NCBI GenBank assembly: GCA_902800025.1
Contig: CADCDA010000006.1
Coordinates: forward strand, 1-64,000
DNA: 64,000 nt
DNA from: an uncultured Erysipelotrichaceae bacterium
GTDB lineage: Bacteria; Bacillota_I; Bacilli_A; RFN20; CAG-826
Reading direction: 5' to 3'
Shown here piece after piece: positions 24,337 to 31,810 of this stretch. The notes beneath the pieces are model-generated. The model ran no database searches, was not told the DNA's origin, and saw only the letters and a program-made list of their open reading frames with translations. Every line of letters begins with the position of its first letter. The first letter of the stretch is position 1. Position numbers and translations under genes: made by a program.

Positions 24337-24687
24337 ATGAACGTTAAGCAATTCTACACCGATATAAAAGGCAACTATAATAGCGCTTTAGCGATTATGA
24401 TGAATGATGTTTTTATTGCGAAGATGCTCACTAAATTTATGGATAATAATATCTATGAACAAATCATTTCCTCTTACGAGAATAAAGACTATCGCGCTTT
24501 ATTTGCCGCTAGCCACTCCTATAAAGGAGTCACTGGCAATTTAGCGTTAACACCTTTATTTGAACTCGCTTCTACGATTACCGAAGCGACAAGAAATAGC
24601 GATGATGTTAATCTCGACAAAGAAATCCAAGAATTAAAAGAGCAATATTCTTTGGTGAAAGAAAAATATTTAGAGCATATCGCCTAA
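24337..24687 (+). CDS. HPt phosphotransfer protein
   Basis: 116 residues, starting one base after the preceding stop with GGAGATG upstream. Helical throughout; ALFAASHSYKGVTGNLAL carries the phospho-accepting His of HPt domains and the usual K-G-x-x-G spacing. It can pass phosphate between the hybrid kinase and the REC-EAL protein of the same operon. The closing helix KEQYSLVKEKYLEHIA is typical of free-standing HPt proteins. Confidence 0.85.
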   Translation: MNVKQFYTDIKGNYNSALAIMMNDVFIAKMLTKFMDNNIYEQIISSYENKDYRALFAASHSYKGVTGNLALTPLFELASTITEATRNSDDVNLDKEIQELKEQYSLVKEKYLEHIA

Positions 24688-24707
24688 TAGTTTGAATAGC
24701 AAAAATG

Positions 24708-24730
24708 ACTAGCAACTGCTAGTTTTTTTC
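24708..24730 (+). terminator. Terminator of the phosphorelay operon
   Basis: ACTAGC, loop AACT, GCTAGT, then TTTTTT. Confidence 0.78.
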
Positions 24731-24734
24731 TTTT

Positions 24735-24774
24735 TGTGGCACATTTGTGACAGTCAACGTGATAATGTATAATC
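24735..24774 (+). promoter_or_regulatory. TGTGRCA direct-repeat promoter, copy l
   Basis: TGTGGCACATTTGTGACA followed by ACGTGATAATGTATAAT. Two -10 candidates, GATAAT and TATAAT, overlap. Precedes precursors 14 and 15. Confidence 0.77.
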
Positions 24775-24794
24775 AACAAAGGAGAACTTTGAAT

Positions 24795-25082
24795 ATGAGA
24801 GAAGATTTATTAAAAGGTTTAACTGACGAGCAAATCGCCAAAGTTAAAGCGTGCAAAAACCAAGAAGAGGTTTTAAAACTTGCAAAAGAACAAGGAATTG
24901 AATTAACAAGCGAACAATTAGCCGCGGTTAGTGGTGGTGGCCTTTGTAGAAGCACACCTTCATTTACATGTCCAAAATGTGGCTCATCAAAAGTTAAATC
25001 AAAATATTATGAGAACAGTATAAATACATGGTATGGAAATGACTGTCAAGAATGTGGATTCCACTGGAATGTTGATGCTTAG
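24795..25082 (+). CDS. Nif11-type precursor peptide 14 with zinc-ribbon-like core
   Basis: 95 residues from ATG 24795. Leader MREDLLKGLTDEQ to LAAVSGG. Core GLCRSTPSFTCPKCGSSKV, second knuckle CQECGFHWNVDA; NSINTW in the linker. Related to precursors 9 and 13 although it lies about 7 kb away, beyond the phosphorelay operon, which shows that the array was split or extended by later insertion. Confidence 0.84.
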   Translation: MREDLLKGLTDEQIAKVKACKNQEEVLKLAKEQGIELTSEQLAAVSGGGLCRSTPSFTCPKCGSSKVKSKYYENSINTWYGNDCQECGFHWNVDA

Positions 25083-25099
25083 TTTTGGGAGTAACAAAC

Positions 25100-25303
25100 A
25101 TGTTTAGAGACGAATTATTCAGAGGATACACTGACGAACAAATTAAAAGAGCAAAAGCTTGTAGAACAACCGACGAACTTTTAGAATTAGCAAGAGCAGA
25201 AGGCGTCCAATTAACTGAAGATCAATTAGGCGCTATTTCTGGTGGTGCTTGTTCATCCGATAACAACAAAGATGAAAATGGCAAAAGAAAAATCGATTCA
25301 TAA
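25100..25303 (+). CDS. Nif11-type precursor peptide 15 without zinc ribbon
   Basis: 67 residues from ATG 25100 (GGGAG 8 nt upstream). Leader MFRDELFRGYTDEQ, RAKACRTTDELLELARAEG, DQLGAISGG is recognisable but diverged (R for K at several places). The core is only 18 residues, ACSSDNNKDENGKRKIDS, with one Cys and many charges. Either a degenerate precursor, a different product class, or a leader-bearing decoy. It follows precursor 14 in the same unit. Confidence 0.78.
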   Translation: MFRDELFRGYTDEQIKRAKACRTTDELLELARAEGVQLTEDQLGAISGGACSSDNNKDENGKRKIDS

Positions 25304-25337
25304 TTAAACTAGTCTAAAGATGATAAAATATTAGGAC

Positions 25338-25361
25338 ACCATCCTTTAGGATGGTTTTCTA
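25338..25361 (+). terminator. Terminator after precursors 14-15
   Basis: ACCATCC, loop TTTA, GGATGGT, TTTCT. Confidence 0.72.
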
Positions 25362-25391
25362 ATAAAACGTATCTAATTTATAAAAATTATT

Positions 25392-26585
25392 ATGAGAAAA
25401 AAAGAAGTTTTAACATTAATGTATAGAGACCTTGAGGTTCTATCTTTTTCTGTGGATTATAAAAAAAGCAGAATCGAATTTTTAGAAAAGTTAGAACACT
25501 TTGAAAGAGCTCCTTATGGAATAAATGAAAATACTCCTGACATTTCCATGAAACTGCTTAGATTTTTTAATAGTAGATCAATTCCTTCTACTAGATATGA
25601 CTATGAAGATATCCTTAAAGCAACAGGATGCGAAAATGGCTTTGAATTATCTTTTAGGGGTCATGGTTTATCGCTTTCTAACCATTATTGGTTTAAAAGA
25701 AAAGGCGAAAATTATAAATATGCGGACATCAACTTTTTCACCAATAAGTGGGATGATAGCTTTGCTAGAGCGGTCCTATCTCGCGATTATGAAGCATTAA
25801 AACATTGTGATTTAAATGTTCCAGATATCGTTACTCCTGGTTGGGGATCAAAGGGATGGATTTTTGATGACGGACCCAAACTTTATAAATTTGGTATTGC
25901 TAAAGACAGCCCAGAAGAAGCTATTGCTGAAGCACTTGCTTCTAAAATAGCAGCAAAATTATTTAATGAAGGCGAATATTTAAATTACGAATTAAAGCAA
26001 TATAATGGCCAATATGCATCGGTTTCTTCTCCAATAGTGGGAATTAATGAAGAGCTTATCCCTCTTTCAAATGCGGTTGATCCGGGATTATATCTTATCT
26101 ATCGCTCAAGGAGTACAGACAAAACTCAATCAAAAGTATTTTTTGATCGTCTCGATAATTGTGCGGTGCCAGGAATTCGTGAATTCTTTATCAAGGTATC
26201 TTGTTTTAGAGACTTATGTTTCGTCAGTGATTTACACTTTGATAACATCTCTATAATTAGAGACCTTACAACTGGAAAATTAAGGCTCGCACCTTTATTT
26301 GACTTGGGCGGTGCGTTTGGAAGTTCTAAAACAGGACGAGAAACAATTCGATCAGCGAATAGAGCAACTTTGTTTATGATTTATTTCATGTTTAGTGACC
26401 TTGATCCAGAATGGGATTATTCATGGTATGACCCAAAAAGATTAGAAGGCTCTAAAGAATTAATCGAAGAATATTTATCTAAAAGTGAATTTTATAATCA
26501 CGACATTATCGAATGTATTTTTGAGATCTTTGATCATCAAAAAGCGGTCCTTGATGAATTCGCAAAAAATAGTAAGAAAAAATAA
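25392..26585 (+). CDS. HipA-like protein kinase
   Basis: 397 residues. The N-terminal 130 residues are unfamiliar; the C-terminal part shows WGSKGWIFDDGPKLYKFG, SPEEAIAEALASKIAAKLFN, LCFVSDLHFDNISIIRD and LRLAPLFDLGGAFGS. The DxHxxN catalytic loop and the PLFDxG metal-binding motif are those of HipA/CtkA-type Ser/Thr kinases. No HipB-like antitoxin is adjacent. Targets of relatives include aminoacyl-tRNA synthetases; here the substrate is unknown. ATG 25392 has no Shine-Dalgarno; TATAAA ends about 8 bases before it, so the mRNA may be leaderless. Confidence 0.75.
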   Translation: MRKKEVLTLMYRDLEVLSFSVDYKKSRIEFLEKLEHFERAPYGINENTPDISMKLLRFFNSRSIPSTRYDYEDILKATGCENGFELSFRGHGLSLSNHYWFKRKGENYKYADINFFTNKWDDSFARAVLSRDYEALKHCDLNVPDIVTPGWGSKGWIFDDGPKLYKFGIAKDSPEEAIAEALASKIAAKLFNEGEYLNYELKQYNGQYASVSSPIVGINEELIPLSNAVDPGLYLIYRSRSTDKTQSKVFFDRLDNCAVPGIREFFIKVSCFRDLCFVSDLHFDNISIIRDLTTGKLRLAPLFDLGGAFGSSKTGRETIRSANRATLFMIYFMFSDLDPEWDYSWYDPKRLEGSKELIEEYLSKSEFYNHDIIECIFEIFDHQKAVLDEFAKNSKKK

Positions 26586-26596
26586 AATGTTCAGAG

Positions 26597-26629
26597 TGTG
26601 ACACTTCTGTGACAACTGGTGAGTATAAT
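26597..26629 (+). promoter_or_regulatory. TGTGRCA direct-repeat promoter, copy m
   Basis: TGTGACACTTCTGTGACA followed by TATAAT at 26624-26629. It faces the transporter operon but a terminator lies in between. Confidence 0.75.
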
Positions 26630-26635
26630 GGACCT

Positions 26636-26690
26636 CAGTAGTTAAATACACTATGAGCGAAGGAAACGTCGAAAGTTCGGCGTTTTTTTG
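26636..26690 (+). ncRNA. Putative short RNA or attenuated leader ahead of the transporter operon
   Basis: A transcript from copy m would start near 26636 and reach a terminator by 26690, about 55 nt later. There is no Shine-Dalgarno; an ATG at 26653 opens a 27-codon frame running through the hairpin (starts MSEGNVESSAFF, contains CIVC), which I consider weak. It may be a regulatory RNA or an attenuator controlling read-through into the exporter genes. Confidence 0.4.
26664..26690 (+). terminator. Terminator or attenuator before the transporter operon
   Basis: ACGTCGAA pairs with TTCGGCGT (G-T pairs), 2-nt loop, then TTTTTTT. Confidence 0.7.
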
Positions 26691-26729
26691 TCATATTAAC
26701 TTTAAACAATGTATTGTTTGTGGTAAAAT

Positions 26730-27128
26730 ATGCTAAACAAAATGAAAAAAGAAAACGTCAGCCTTTCAAATCAAGAAGAATTTAATAAGCGTTTGCAAAA
26801 AACTTCTCCAGTGACTTGGGTTGTTTTATTTATCACAATTGCAATATTGATTGGTTTTTTTGCTTGGGGTTTCTTTTTCAAAATGGTCGATAAAATAATT
26901 GGTACCGCTAAAGTTGTTAGTGGTCAAGTTACGCTTGTTGTTAAAGCAAATGACTATAGCAAATTAGCAGTTGATCAAAAGGTCTATATTTCTGATCAAG
27001 AAGGCAAGATTGATTCTATCGTCGATGGTGAACCAGTGGTTTCTGGATTTACCTTAGCGGATGGTGAATACGATTATAAAGTAGTCGTTAAAGAAATTAG
27101 ACCAATTGATTTCTTACTTGGTAAATAA
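26730..27128 (+). CDS. Small HlyD-like membrane protein of the peptide export operon
   Basis: 132 residues. Cytoplasmic start, one membrane helix at about 29-53 (VTWVVLFITIAILIGFFAWG), then a beta-rich external domain (VDKIIGTAKVVSGQVTLVVK, VDQKVYISDQEGKIDSIV). The position, one helix and beta barrel resemble a much shortened HlyD/NHLM membrane-fusion subunit lacking the coiled-coil hairpin, as expected where no outer membrane exists. TAAAAT abuts the ATG, so the mRNA may be leaderless. First gene of the eight-gene operon. Confidence 0.7.
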   Translation: MLNKMKKENVSLSNQEEFNKRLQKTSPVTWVVLFITIAILIGFFAWGFFFKMVDKIIGTAKVVSGQVTLVVKANDYSKLAVDQKVYISDQEGKIDSIVDGEPVVSGFTLADGEYDYKVVVKEIRPIDFLLGK

Positions 27129-27129
27129 G

Positions 27130-29298
27130 ATGAAAGATATAAAAAAGCCAGTAAATAAAGGAGTTGCGAACACTCCAATTATCATGCAATTAGAAGCCCT
27201 TGAATGTGGAGCGGCTTCTTTAGCTATGGTTATGGCTTATTACGGCAAATGGGTTGCTCTTGAACAAGTCCGTGTCGATTGTGGTGTTTCCCGTAATGGT
27301 AGTAACGCGAAAAATATTTTAAGAGCTGCTAAAAAATATGGATTTAAGACTAAAGGATGCGCTTATAACATCGATAAGTTGAAAAAAGTTGGTAAATTCC
27401 CTGCGATTATTCACTGGGGTGGAGCGCACTTCGTTGTCCTTAATGGTTTTAGAGGAAATAAAGCAATCATTAATGACCCTGCAAAGGGATTAGTGAAAGT
27501 TGATTTAAAAACTTTTGATACCTTCTTTACCGGTATTTATCTAGAAATCGAACCTGATGAAGGCTTTGTTCCAGGTGGAAAAAGAAAGTCTATTCTTACA
27601 TTTGCGAAGAAAAGACTTAAGGGCGCATTTGCTTTAATCGCGTTCTTTGCAATTACAACGATTGTTTTCTATCTCTTTGGAATTATTAATCCGGTGATGA
27701 GTCAGGTGTTTGTTGACTACCTACTAAGTGGAAATAATCCGGACTGGTTACTGCCGTTTATTTTAGTTTTTGCTGGAATTGGTTTATTACAAGTCATAGT
27801 GACCGCAGTCCAAGCCTTATATCAGTTTAAAATTAGAGGAAAACTCGATTTAATTGGTTCGACAACATATATTTGGAAAATCTTAAGATTGCCAATCGAA
27901 TTCTTCTCTCAAAGAATGGTTGGCGACTTACAAAGTAGACAATCAGAAAACGCATCTATTGCGGAAACATTAGTTAACGTCTTTGCACCTTTATTATTCA
28001 ACACAATTATGATTGTTGTTTATTTGGTGTTCATGATTGGCAAGAGCTGGATTCTTACTCTTGTTGGTGTTGTTACTGTTGTTTTAAACGCTTTCATTTC
28101 TCAATACATCGCAAAAGTTAGAGTCAACATTTCTAGAGTTCAATCAAGAGATAACGCTAGACTTGCTGCGATGACTTCTAAAGGTATCGAAATGATTGAA
28201 ACCATTAAATCAAACGGTGCAGAGGAATCATATTTTGATTCTTGGTCTGAAGTTCAAGATAGCGTGACTAAGGGTAAAACAAAAATGGCAAGAACAAATC
28301 AGTTCTTAGGCTTAGTTCCTGCTTTTATCTCCTTGCTTGCTAACTACTCCGTTTTAATTTTAGGTGTTTACTACACAATTGTTGGTCAATTCACAATCGG
28401 TTCTATTTTAGCTTTCCAAGGCTTATTAACTGCCTTCTTAACACCTGCAACTACACTTATCACTAGTGGACAAACACTTCAAGAAATGCGCACATCCATG
28501 GAAAGAGTGGATGACGTTCTTGAATATCCATTAGATGCGAACGCGACACGTGAAATTGAAACTGATGATTATTCCAAGATTAAAGGTAACCTTATTTTAA
28601 AAGATATAACCTTTGGTTATTCTAGATTAGATCGTCCAATTTTAAGCAATTTCAATCTTGAAATTAAACAAGGACAAAAGATTGCAATCGTCGGTACCAC
28701 TGGTAGTGGTAAATCCACATTATCCAAACTTATTTCTGGATTATATTCACCATGGTCTGGCGAGATTATCTTCAATGGAAAGAAAATGGAAGAAATCGAT
28801 CATGAAATCTTTACATCTTCTATCGCGGTTGTCGACCAAGACATTACCTTATTTGAAGATACAATTATGAACAACATCAAGATGTGGGATGAATCTATTG
28901 AAGACTACGAAGCTATTATGGCGTGTAATGACGCGCAAATACATAATCAAATCATTTCTCGTGATGGTGGGTATAACGCCCCTGTTTTAGAAGGTGGTAA
29001 AAACTTCTCTGGTGGAGAAAAACAAAGACTTGAAATCGCTCGTTCTTTGGCGGCAGATCCAAGTATTATCATTTTGGATGAAGCGACAAGTGCGTTAGAC
29101 GCTAAAACTGAGTTTGATGTTGTTAAAGCAATTAAAGCAAGAGGTATTACAACAATTGTTATCGCTCATAGATTATCAACGATTAGAGATGCTGATTTAA
29201 TCGTGGTTCTTGAAAGAGGACATATTGTTGAACAAGGAAATCATGATGAGTTAATGGCCTTAAAAGGTTCTTATTATGATTTAGTTACAAACGAATAA
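27130..29298 (+). CDS. C39-peptidase ABC exporter (NHLM type), leader-cleaving
   Basis: 722 residues from ATG 27130, one base after the preceding stop. Residues 15-150 are a C39 peptidase with Cys 26 (ALECGAASLAMVMAYYG), His 100 (HWGGAHFVVLNG) and Asp 116 (IINDPAKG), all three catalytic residues present. Six-helix permease at about 160-450, ATPase with GTTGSGKST at 522, LSGGEKQ-like FSGGEKQRLEIARSLA and IIILDEATSALD. Such enzymes cut double-glycine leaders and pump the core peptide out; here the 15 Nif11-type leaders ending in GG are the obvious substrates. Confidence 0.92.
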   Translation: MKDIKKPVNKGVANTPIIMQLEALECGAASLAMVMAYYGKWVALEQVRVDCGVSRNGSNAKNILRAAKKYGFKTKGCAYNIDKLKKVGKFPAIIHWGGAHFVVLNGFRGNKAIINDPAKGLVKVDLKTFDTFFTGIYLEIEPDEGFVPGGKRKSILTFAKKRLKGAFALIAFFAITTIVFYLFGIINPVMSQVFVDYLLSGNNPDWLLPFILVFAGIGLLQVIVTAVQALYQFKIRGKLDLIGSTTYIWKILRLPIEFFSQRMVGDLQSRQSENASIAETLVNVFAPLLFNTIMIVVYLVFMIGKSWILTLVGVVTVVLNAFISQYIAKVRVNISRVQSRDNARLAAMTSKGIEMIETIKSNGAEESYFDSWSEVQDSVTKGKTKMARTNQFLGLVPAFISLLANYSVLILGVYYTIVGQFTIGSILAFQGLLTAFLTPATTLITSGQTLQEMRTSMERVDDVLEYPLDANATREIETDDYSKIKGNLILKDITFGYSRLDRPILSNFNLEIKQGQKIAIVGTTGSGKSTLSKLISGLYSPWSGEIIFNGKKMEEIDHEIFTSSIAVVDQDITLFEDTIMNNIKMWDESIEDYEAIMACNDAQIHNQIISRDGGYNAPVLEGGKNFSGGEKQRLEIARSLAADPSIIILDEATSALDAKTEFDVVKAIKARGITTIVIAHRLSTIRDADLIVVLERGHIVEQGNHDELMALKGSYYDLVTNE

Positions 29299-29312
29299 GA
29301 AAGGAGTAAAAG

Positions 29313-31496
29313 ATGGGCTGGTTTGAAGAGCAAGTTAAAACTAGAAAGAAACTCGATGCGAAAACATTCGAAGAATCTTTTATGTCGCTCGCTGGAATTA
29401 GCGTTCCAAATAAAGAAAAGCTCAGCGATGAAGCGATTAGAGAAAACTATGCAATTTCTCAAATCCTTTCCCATTTCCATCACCAAATGGTGGATATTCC
29501 TGATTCCATTAAGACTTTTAATGACAAACTCAATTATGTTTTAAATCAAGTTGATATCGAATATCGTAAAGTTGAATTAAATGAATCTTATGTGGGTGAT
29601 GGTAGTTCTCCTTTACTCATGTTCACTTTCTTCAACAACATCCCAGTTGTTTTATTCCCTAAAGGAAAAGATAAGTATTATTACATTAACTATTCAACAG
29701 GCAAAAGAGTGTATATTGAAGCTTCTTTAGTCAATAGAATTGAACTTGAAGTTTATAACTTCTATAGACCACTTCCAAGCACAAAAGTATCAATAAAAGA
29801 ATATGCGAGATACATTTCTAAATCGGTTCGTCCTATCGATATTATTTTATTAGTACTTTTCTCGGCCGCTGCTTCAGGCGTTGGCTTACTCGTTCCATAT
29901 TTAACCAAGATTTTAACTGGAGATGTCACAATTAGTAAAAACATCTCACAATTCCTTTTGGTGTCGATTTATGTTGTAGCAGCAGCAACAGGCCTGTTAT
30001 TAGTAAATGCGATAAAAGCATATGTTAACTCGGTAATTAGTATAAAGATTGAAAAATCGGTTACACAAGCAACGATGACGCGTGTCTTATCGTTACCAGC
30101 TTCATTCTTTAAAAAGTATAATACCGGAGAACTCTCGGTTAGATTCGCTAGCGTTACTCGACTTGCAGGCACGATTATTAATGGTATCTTTGTTACCTTA
30201 ATTTCTGTTGTTATGTCGCTCGCATATTTATTCCAATTAGTGAGCTTTGCTCCAGTACTAATTCTTCCAGTTGTTTTGATTCTTGTTGTAAATACTGGAT
30301 TCTCGATCTTTGCTTCCTTGCTTCAAAGAAAATATAGTGAAAAACAATTACGACTTTCTTCTAAAGAAGCCGGTGTCACTTATGAAATGATTAACGGAAT
30401 TCAAAAGATTAGATTATCAGGCTCTGAAAAAAGAGTGTTCGCTAAATGGGCAACCACATATTCAAAGTCAGCGAAAGTTAGATATAATCCACCTCTCGTT
30501 CTTCGTTTATCAACTGCGATTTCTTTATTAATCACATTACTTGGCAATATCGCTTTATATTATATTGCTGTTAAGAATAACGTCGCAGTGAGCGATTATA
30601 TGGCGTTTACTTCAAGCTATGGCGTCTTATCTGGTGCTTTCTCTTCTGTTGTTGCGATGGTAGGAGTTATCTTTACCATTCAACCAATTTACGATATGGC
30701 TAGACCAATCTTAGAGGCCGAACCAGAAGCTAAACTTGGAAAGATCAAGCTCAATGAAATTCACGGAAATATCAAATTAGAAAACGTCTCCTTTAGATAT
30801 AATGAAGGTGGACCATTAATTGTTAATAATATGTCATTAGACATTAAAGAAGGCGAATATATCGCTATTGTTGGACAAACTGGATGTGGCAAATCAACTT
30901 TAGTGAGATTGATGCTCGGATTTGAAAAACCAGTTGAAGGTAAAGTCTTATTTGATAATATTAATATTGAAGATGTCGACCTTTCTTCACTTAGAAGAAA
31001 TATTGGCACAGTTATGCAAAATGGTGTCTTATTCCACGCGGATATCTTCTCTAACATCATCATTTCTTGTCCAACCTTAAAAGAAGAAGATGCTTGGGCT
31101 GCTGCAGAAATCGCTAATATCGCGGATGATATCAGAGATATGCCTATGGGTATGAAGACTGTTATTTCTGAAGGCCAAGGCGGCATTTCTGGTGGTCAAA
31201 AGCAAAGAATTATGATTGCTAGAGCAATTGTTCATAAACCAAAGGTTTTGATCTTTGATGAAGCGACAAGTGCTTTGGATAATAAAACTCAGAAGAGTAT
31301 TTCAGATTCTATCAGTAGACTTAACTGTACAAGAATTGTTATCGCTCACCGTTTATCAACAATCAAGAGCGCGGATCGCATTATCATGCTTGAGGGCGGA
31401 AGGATTATTGAAACCGGTAATTATCAAGAATTAATTGATAAGAAGGGCAAGTTTGCTGAATTAGTTGAAAGGCAAAGATTAGATAATAACAAATAG
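29313..31496 (+). CDS. Second NHLM-type ABC exporter without peptidase
   Basis: 727 residues, GAAAGGAG upstream of ATG 29313. An N-terminal cytoplasmic region of about 165 residues (ILSHFHHQMVDIPDSIKTFN, VELNESYVGDGSSPLLMFTF) replaces the C39 domain; then six helices and an ATPase with GQTGCGKST at about 521, ISGGQKQRIMIARAIV and LIFDEATSALD. In NHLM clusters the two ABC proteins form a pair, presumably a heterodimer. Located directly behind the C39 exporter. Confidence 0.9.
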   Translation: MGWFEEQVKTRKKLDAKTFEESFMSLAGISVPNKEKLSDEAIRENYAISQILSHFHHQMVDIPDSIKTFNDKLNYVLNQVDIEYRKVELNESYVGDGSSPLLMFTFFNNIPVVLFPKGKDKYYYINYSTGKRVYIEASLVNRIELEVYNFYRPLPSTKVSIKEYARYISKSVRPIDIILLVLFSAAASGVGLLVPYLTKILTGDVTISKNISQFLLVSIYVVAAATGLLLVNAIKAYVNSVISIKIEKSVTQATMTRVLSLPASFFKKYNTGELSVRFASVTRLAGTIINGIFVTLISVVMSLAYLFQLVSFAPVLILPVVLILVVNTGFSIFASLLQRKYSEKQLRLSSKEAGVTYEMINGIQKIRLSGSEKRVFAKWATTYSKSAKVRYNPPLVLRLSTAISLLITLLGNIALYYIAVKNNVAVSDYMAFTSSYGVLSGAFSSVVAMVGVIFTIQPIYDMARPILEAEPEAKLGKIKLNEIHGNIKLENVSFRYNEGGPLIVNNMSLDIKEGEYIAIVGQTGCGKSTLVRLMLGFEKPVEGKVLFDNINIEDVDLSSLRRNIGTVMQNGVLFHADIFSNIIISCPTLKEEDAWAAAEIANIADDIRDMPMGMKTVISEGQGGISGGQKQRIMIARAIVHKPKVLIFDEATSALDNKTQKSISDSISRLNCTRIVIAHRLSTIKSADRIIMLEGGRIIETGNYQELIDKKGKFAELVERQRLDNNK

Positions 31497-31507
31497 TGGA
31501 GGTTCAT

Positions 31508-31801
31508 ATGAAACATAGTATTGAAAACGGAACATTAACCATTTTCTTAGAAGGGGAACTCAACTCCTACAATTCTGAAGAAACAGAAAAGGAAATTGAT
31601 ACAATCCTTTCAAAGGGTGGATTTAAATCTATTAGATTAGATATGGACAATTTAGTCTATATCTCATCCGCAGGCTTACGTATTATCGTAAGAATTAAAC
31701 AAAGATATGATGACACAATATTAGTCAAAGTCCCTAGTGGAGTTTACGATGTCTTTGATATGGTAGGCTTCTCAAATTTAATAAAGATCGAAAGAAAATA
31801 A
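31508..31801 (+). CDS. STAS-domain anti-sigma factor antagonist
   Basis: 97 residues from ATG 31508 (GGAGG upstream; GTG 31496 rejected). LTIFLEGELNSYNSEETEKE, IRLDMDNLVYISSAGLRIIV and YDVFDMVGFSNLIKI are the STAS fold; the Ser in ISSAGLR is where SpoIIAA/RsbV proteins are phosphorylated. Likely partner of the phosphatase-kinase encoded three genes on. Confidence 0.88.
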   Translation: MKHSIENGTLTIFLEGELNSYNSEETEKEIDTILSKGGFKSIRLDMDNLVYISSAGLRIIVRIKQRYDDTILVKVPSGVYDVFDMVGFSNLIKIERK

Positions 31802-31810
31802 TAGAGTTCA

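Noticed and set aside
9757-26629. Regularly repeated sequence looking like a CRISPR array
   Set aside because: Copies are 34 bases long but 300-7000 bases apart, always ahead of genes, with a -10 box; no spacers of constant size and no cas genes.
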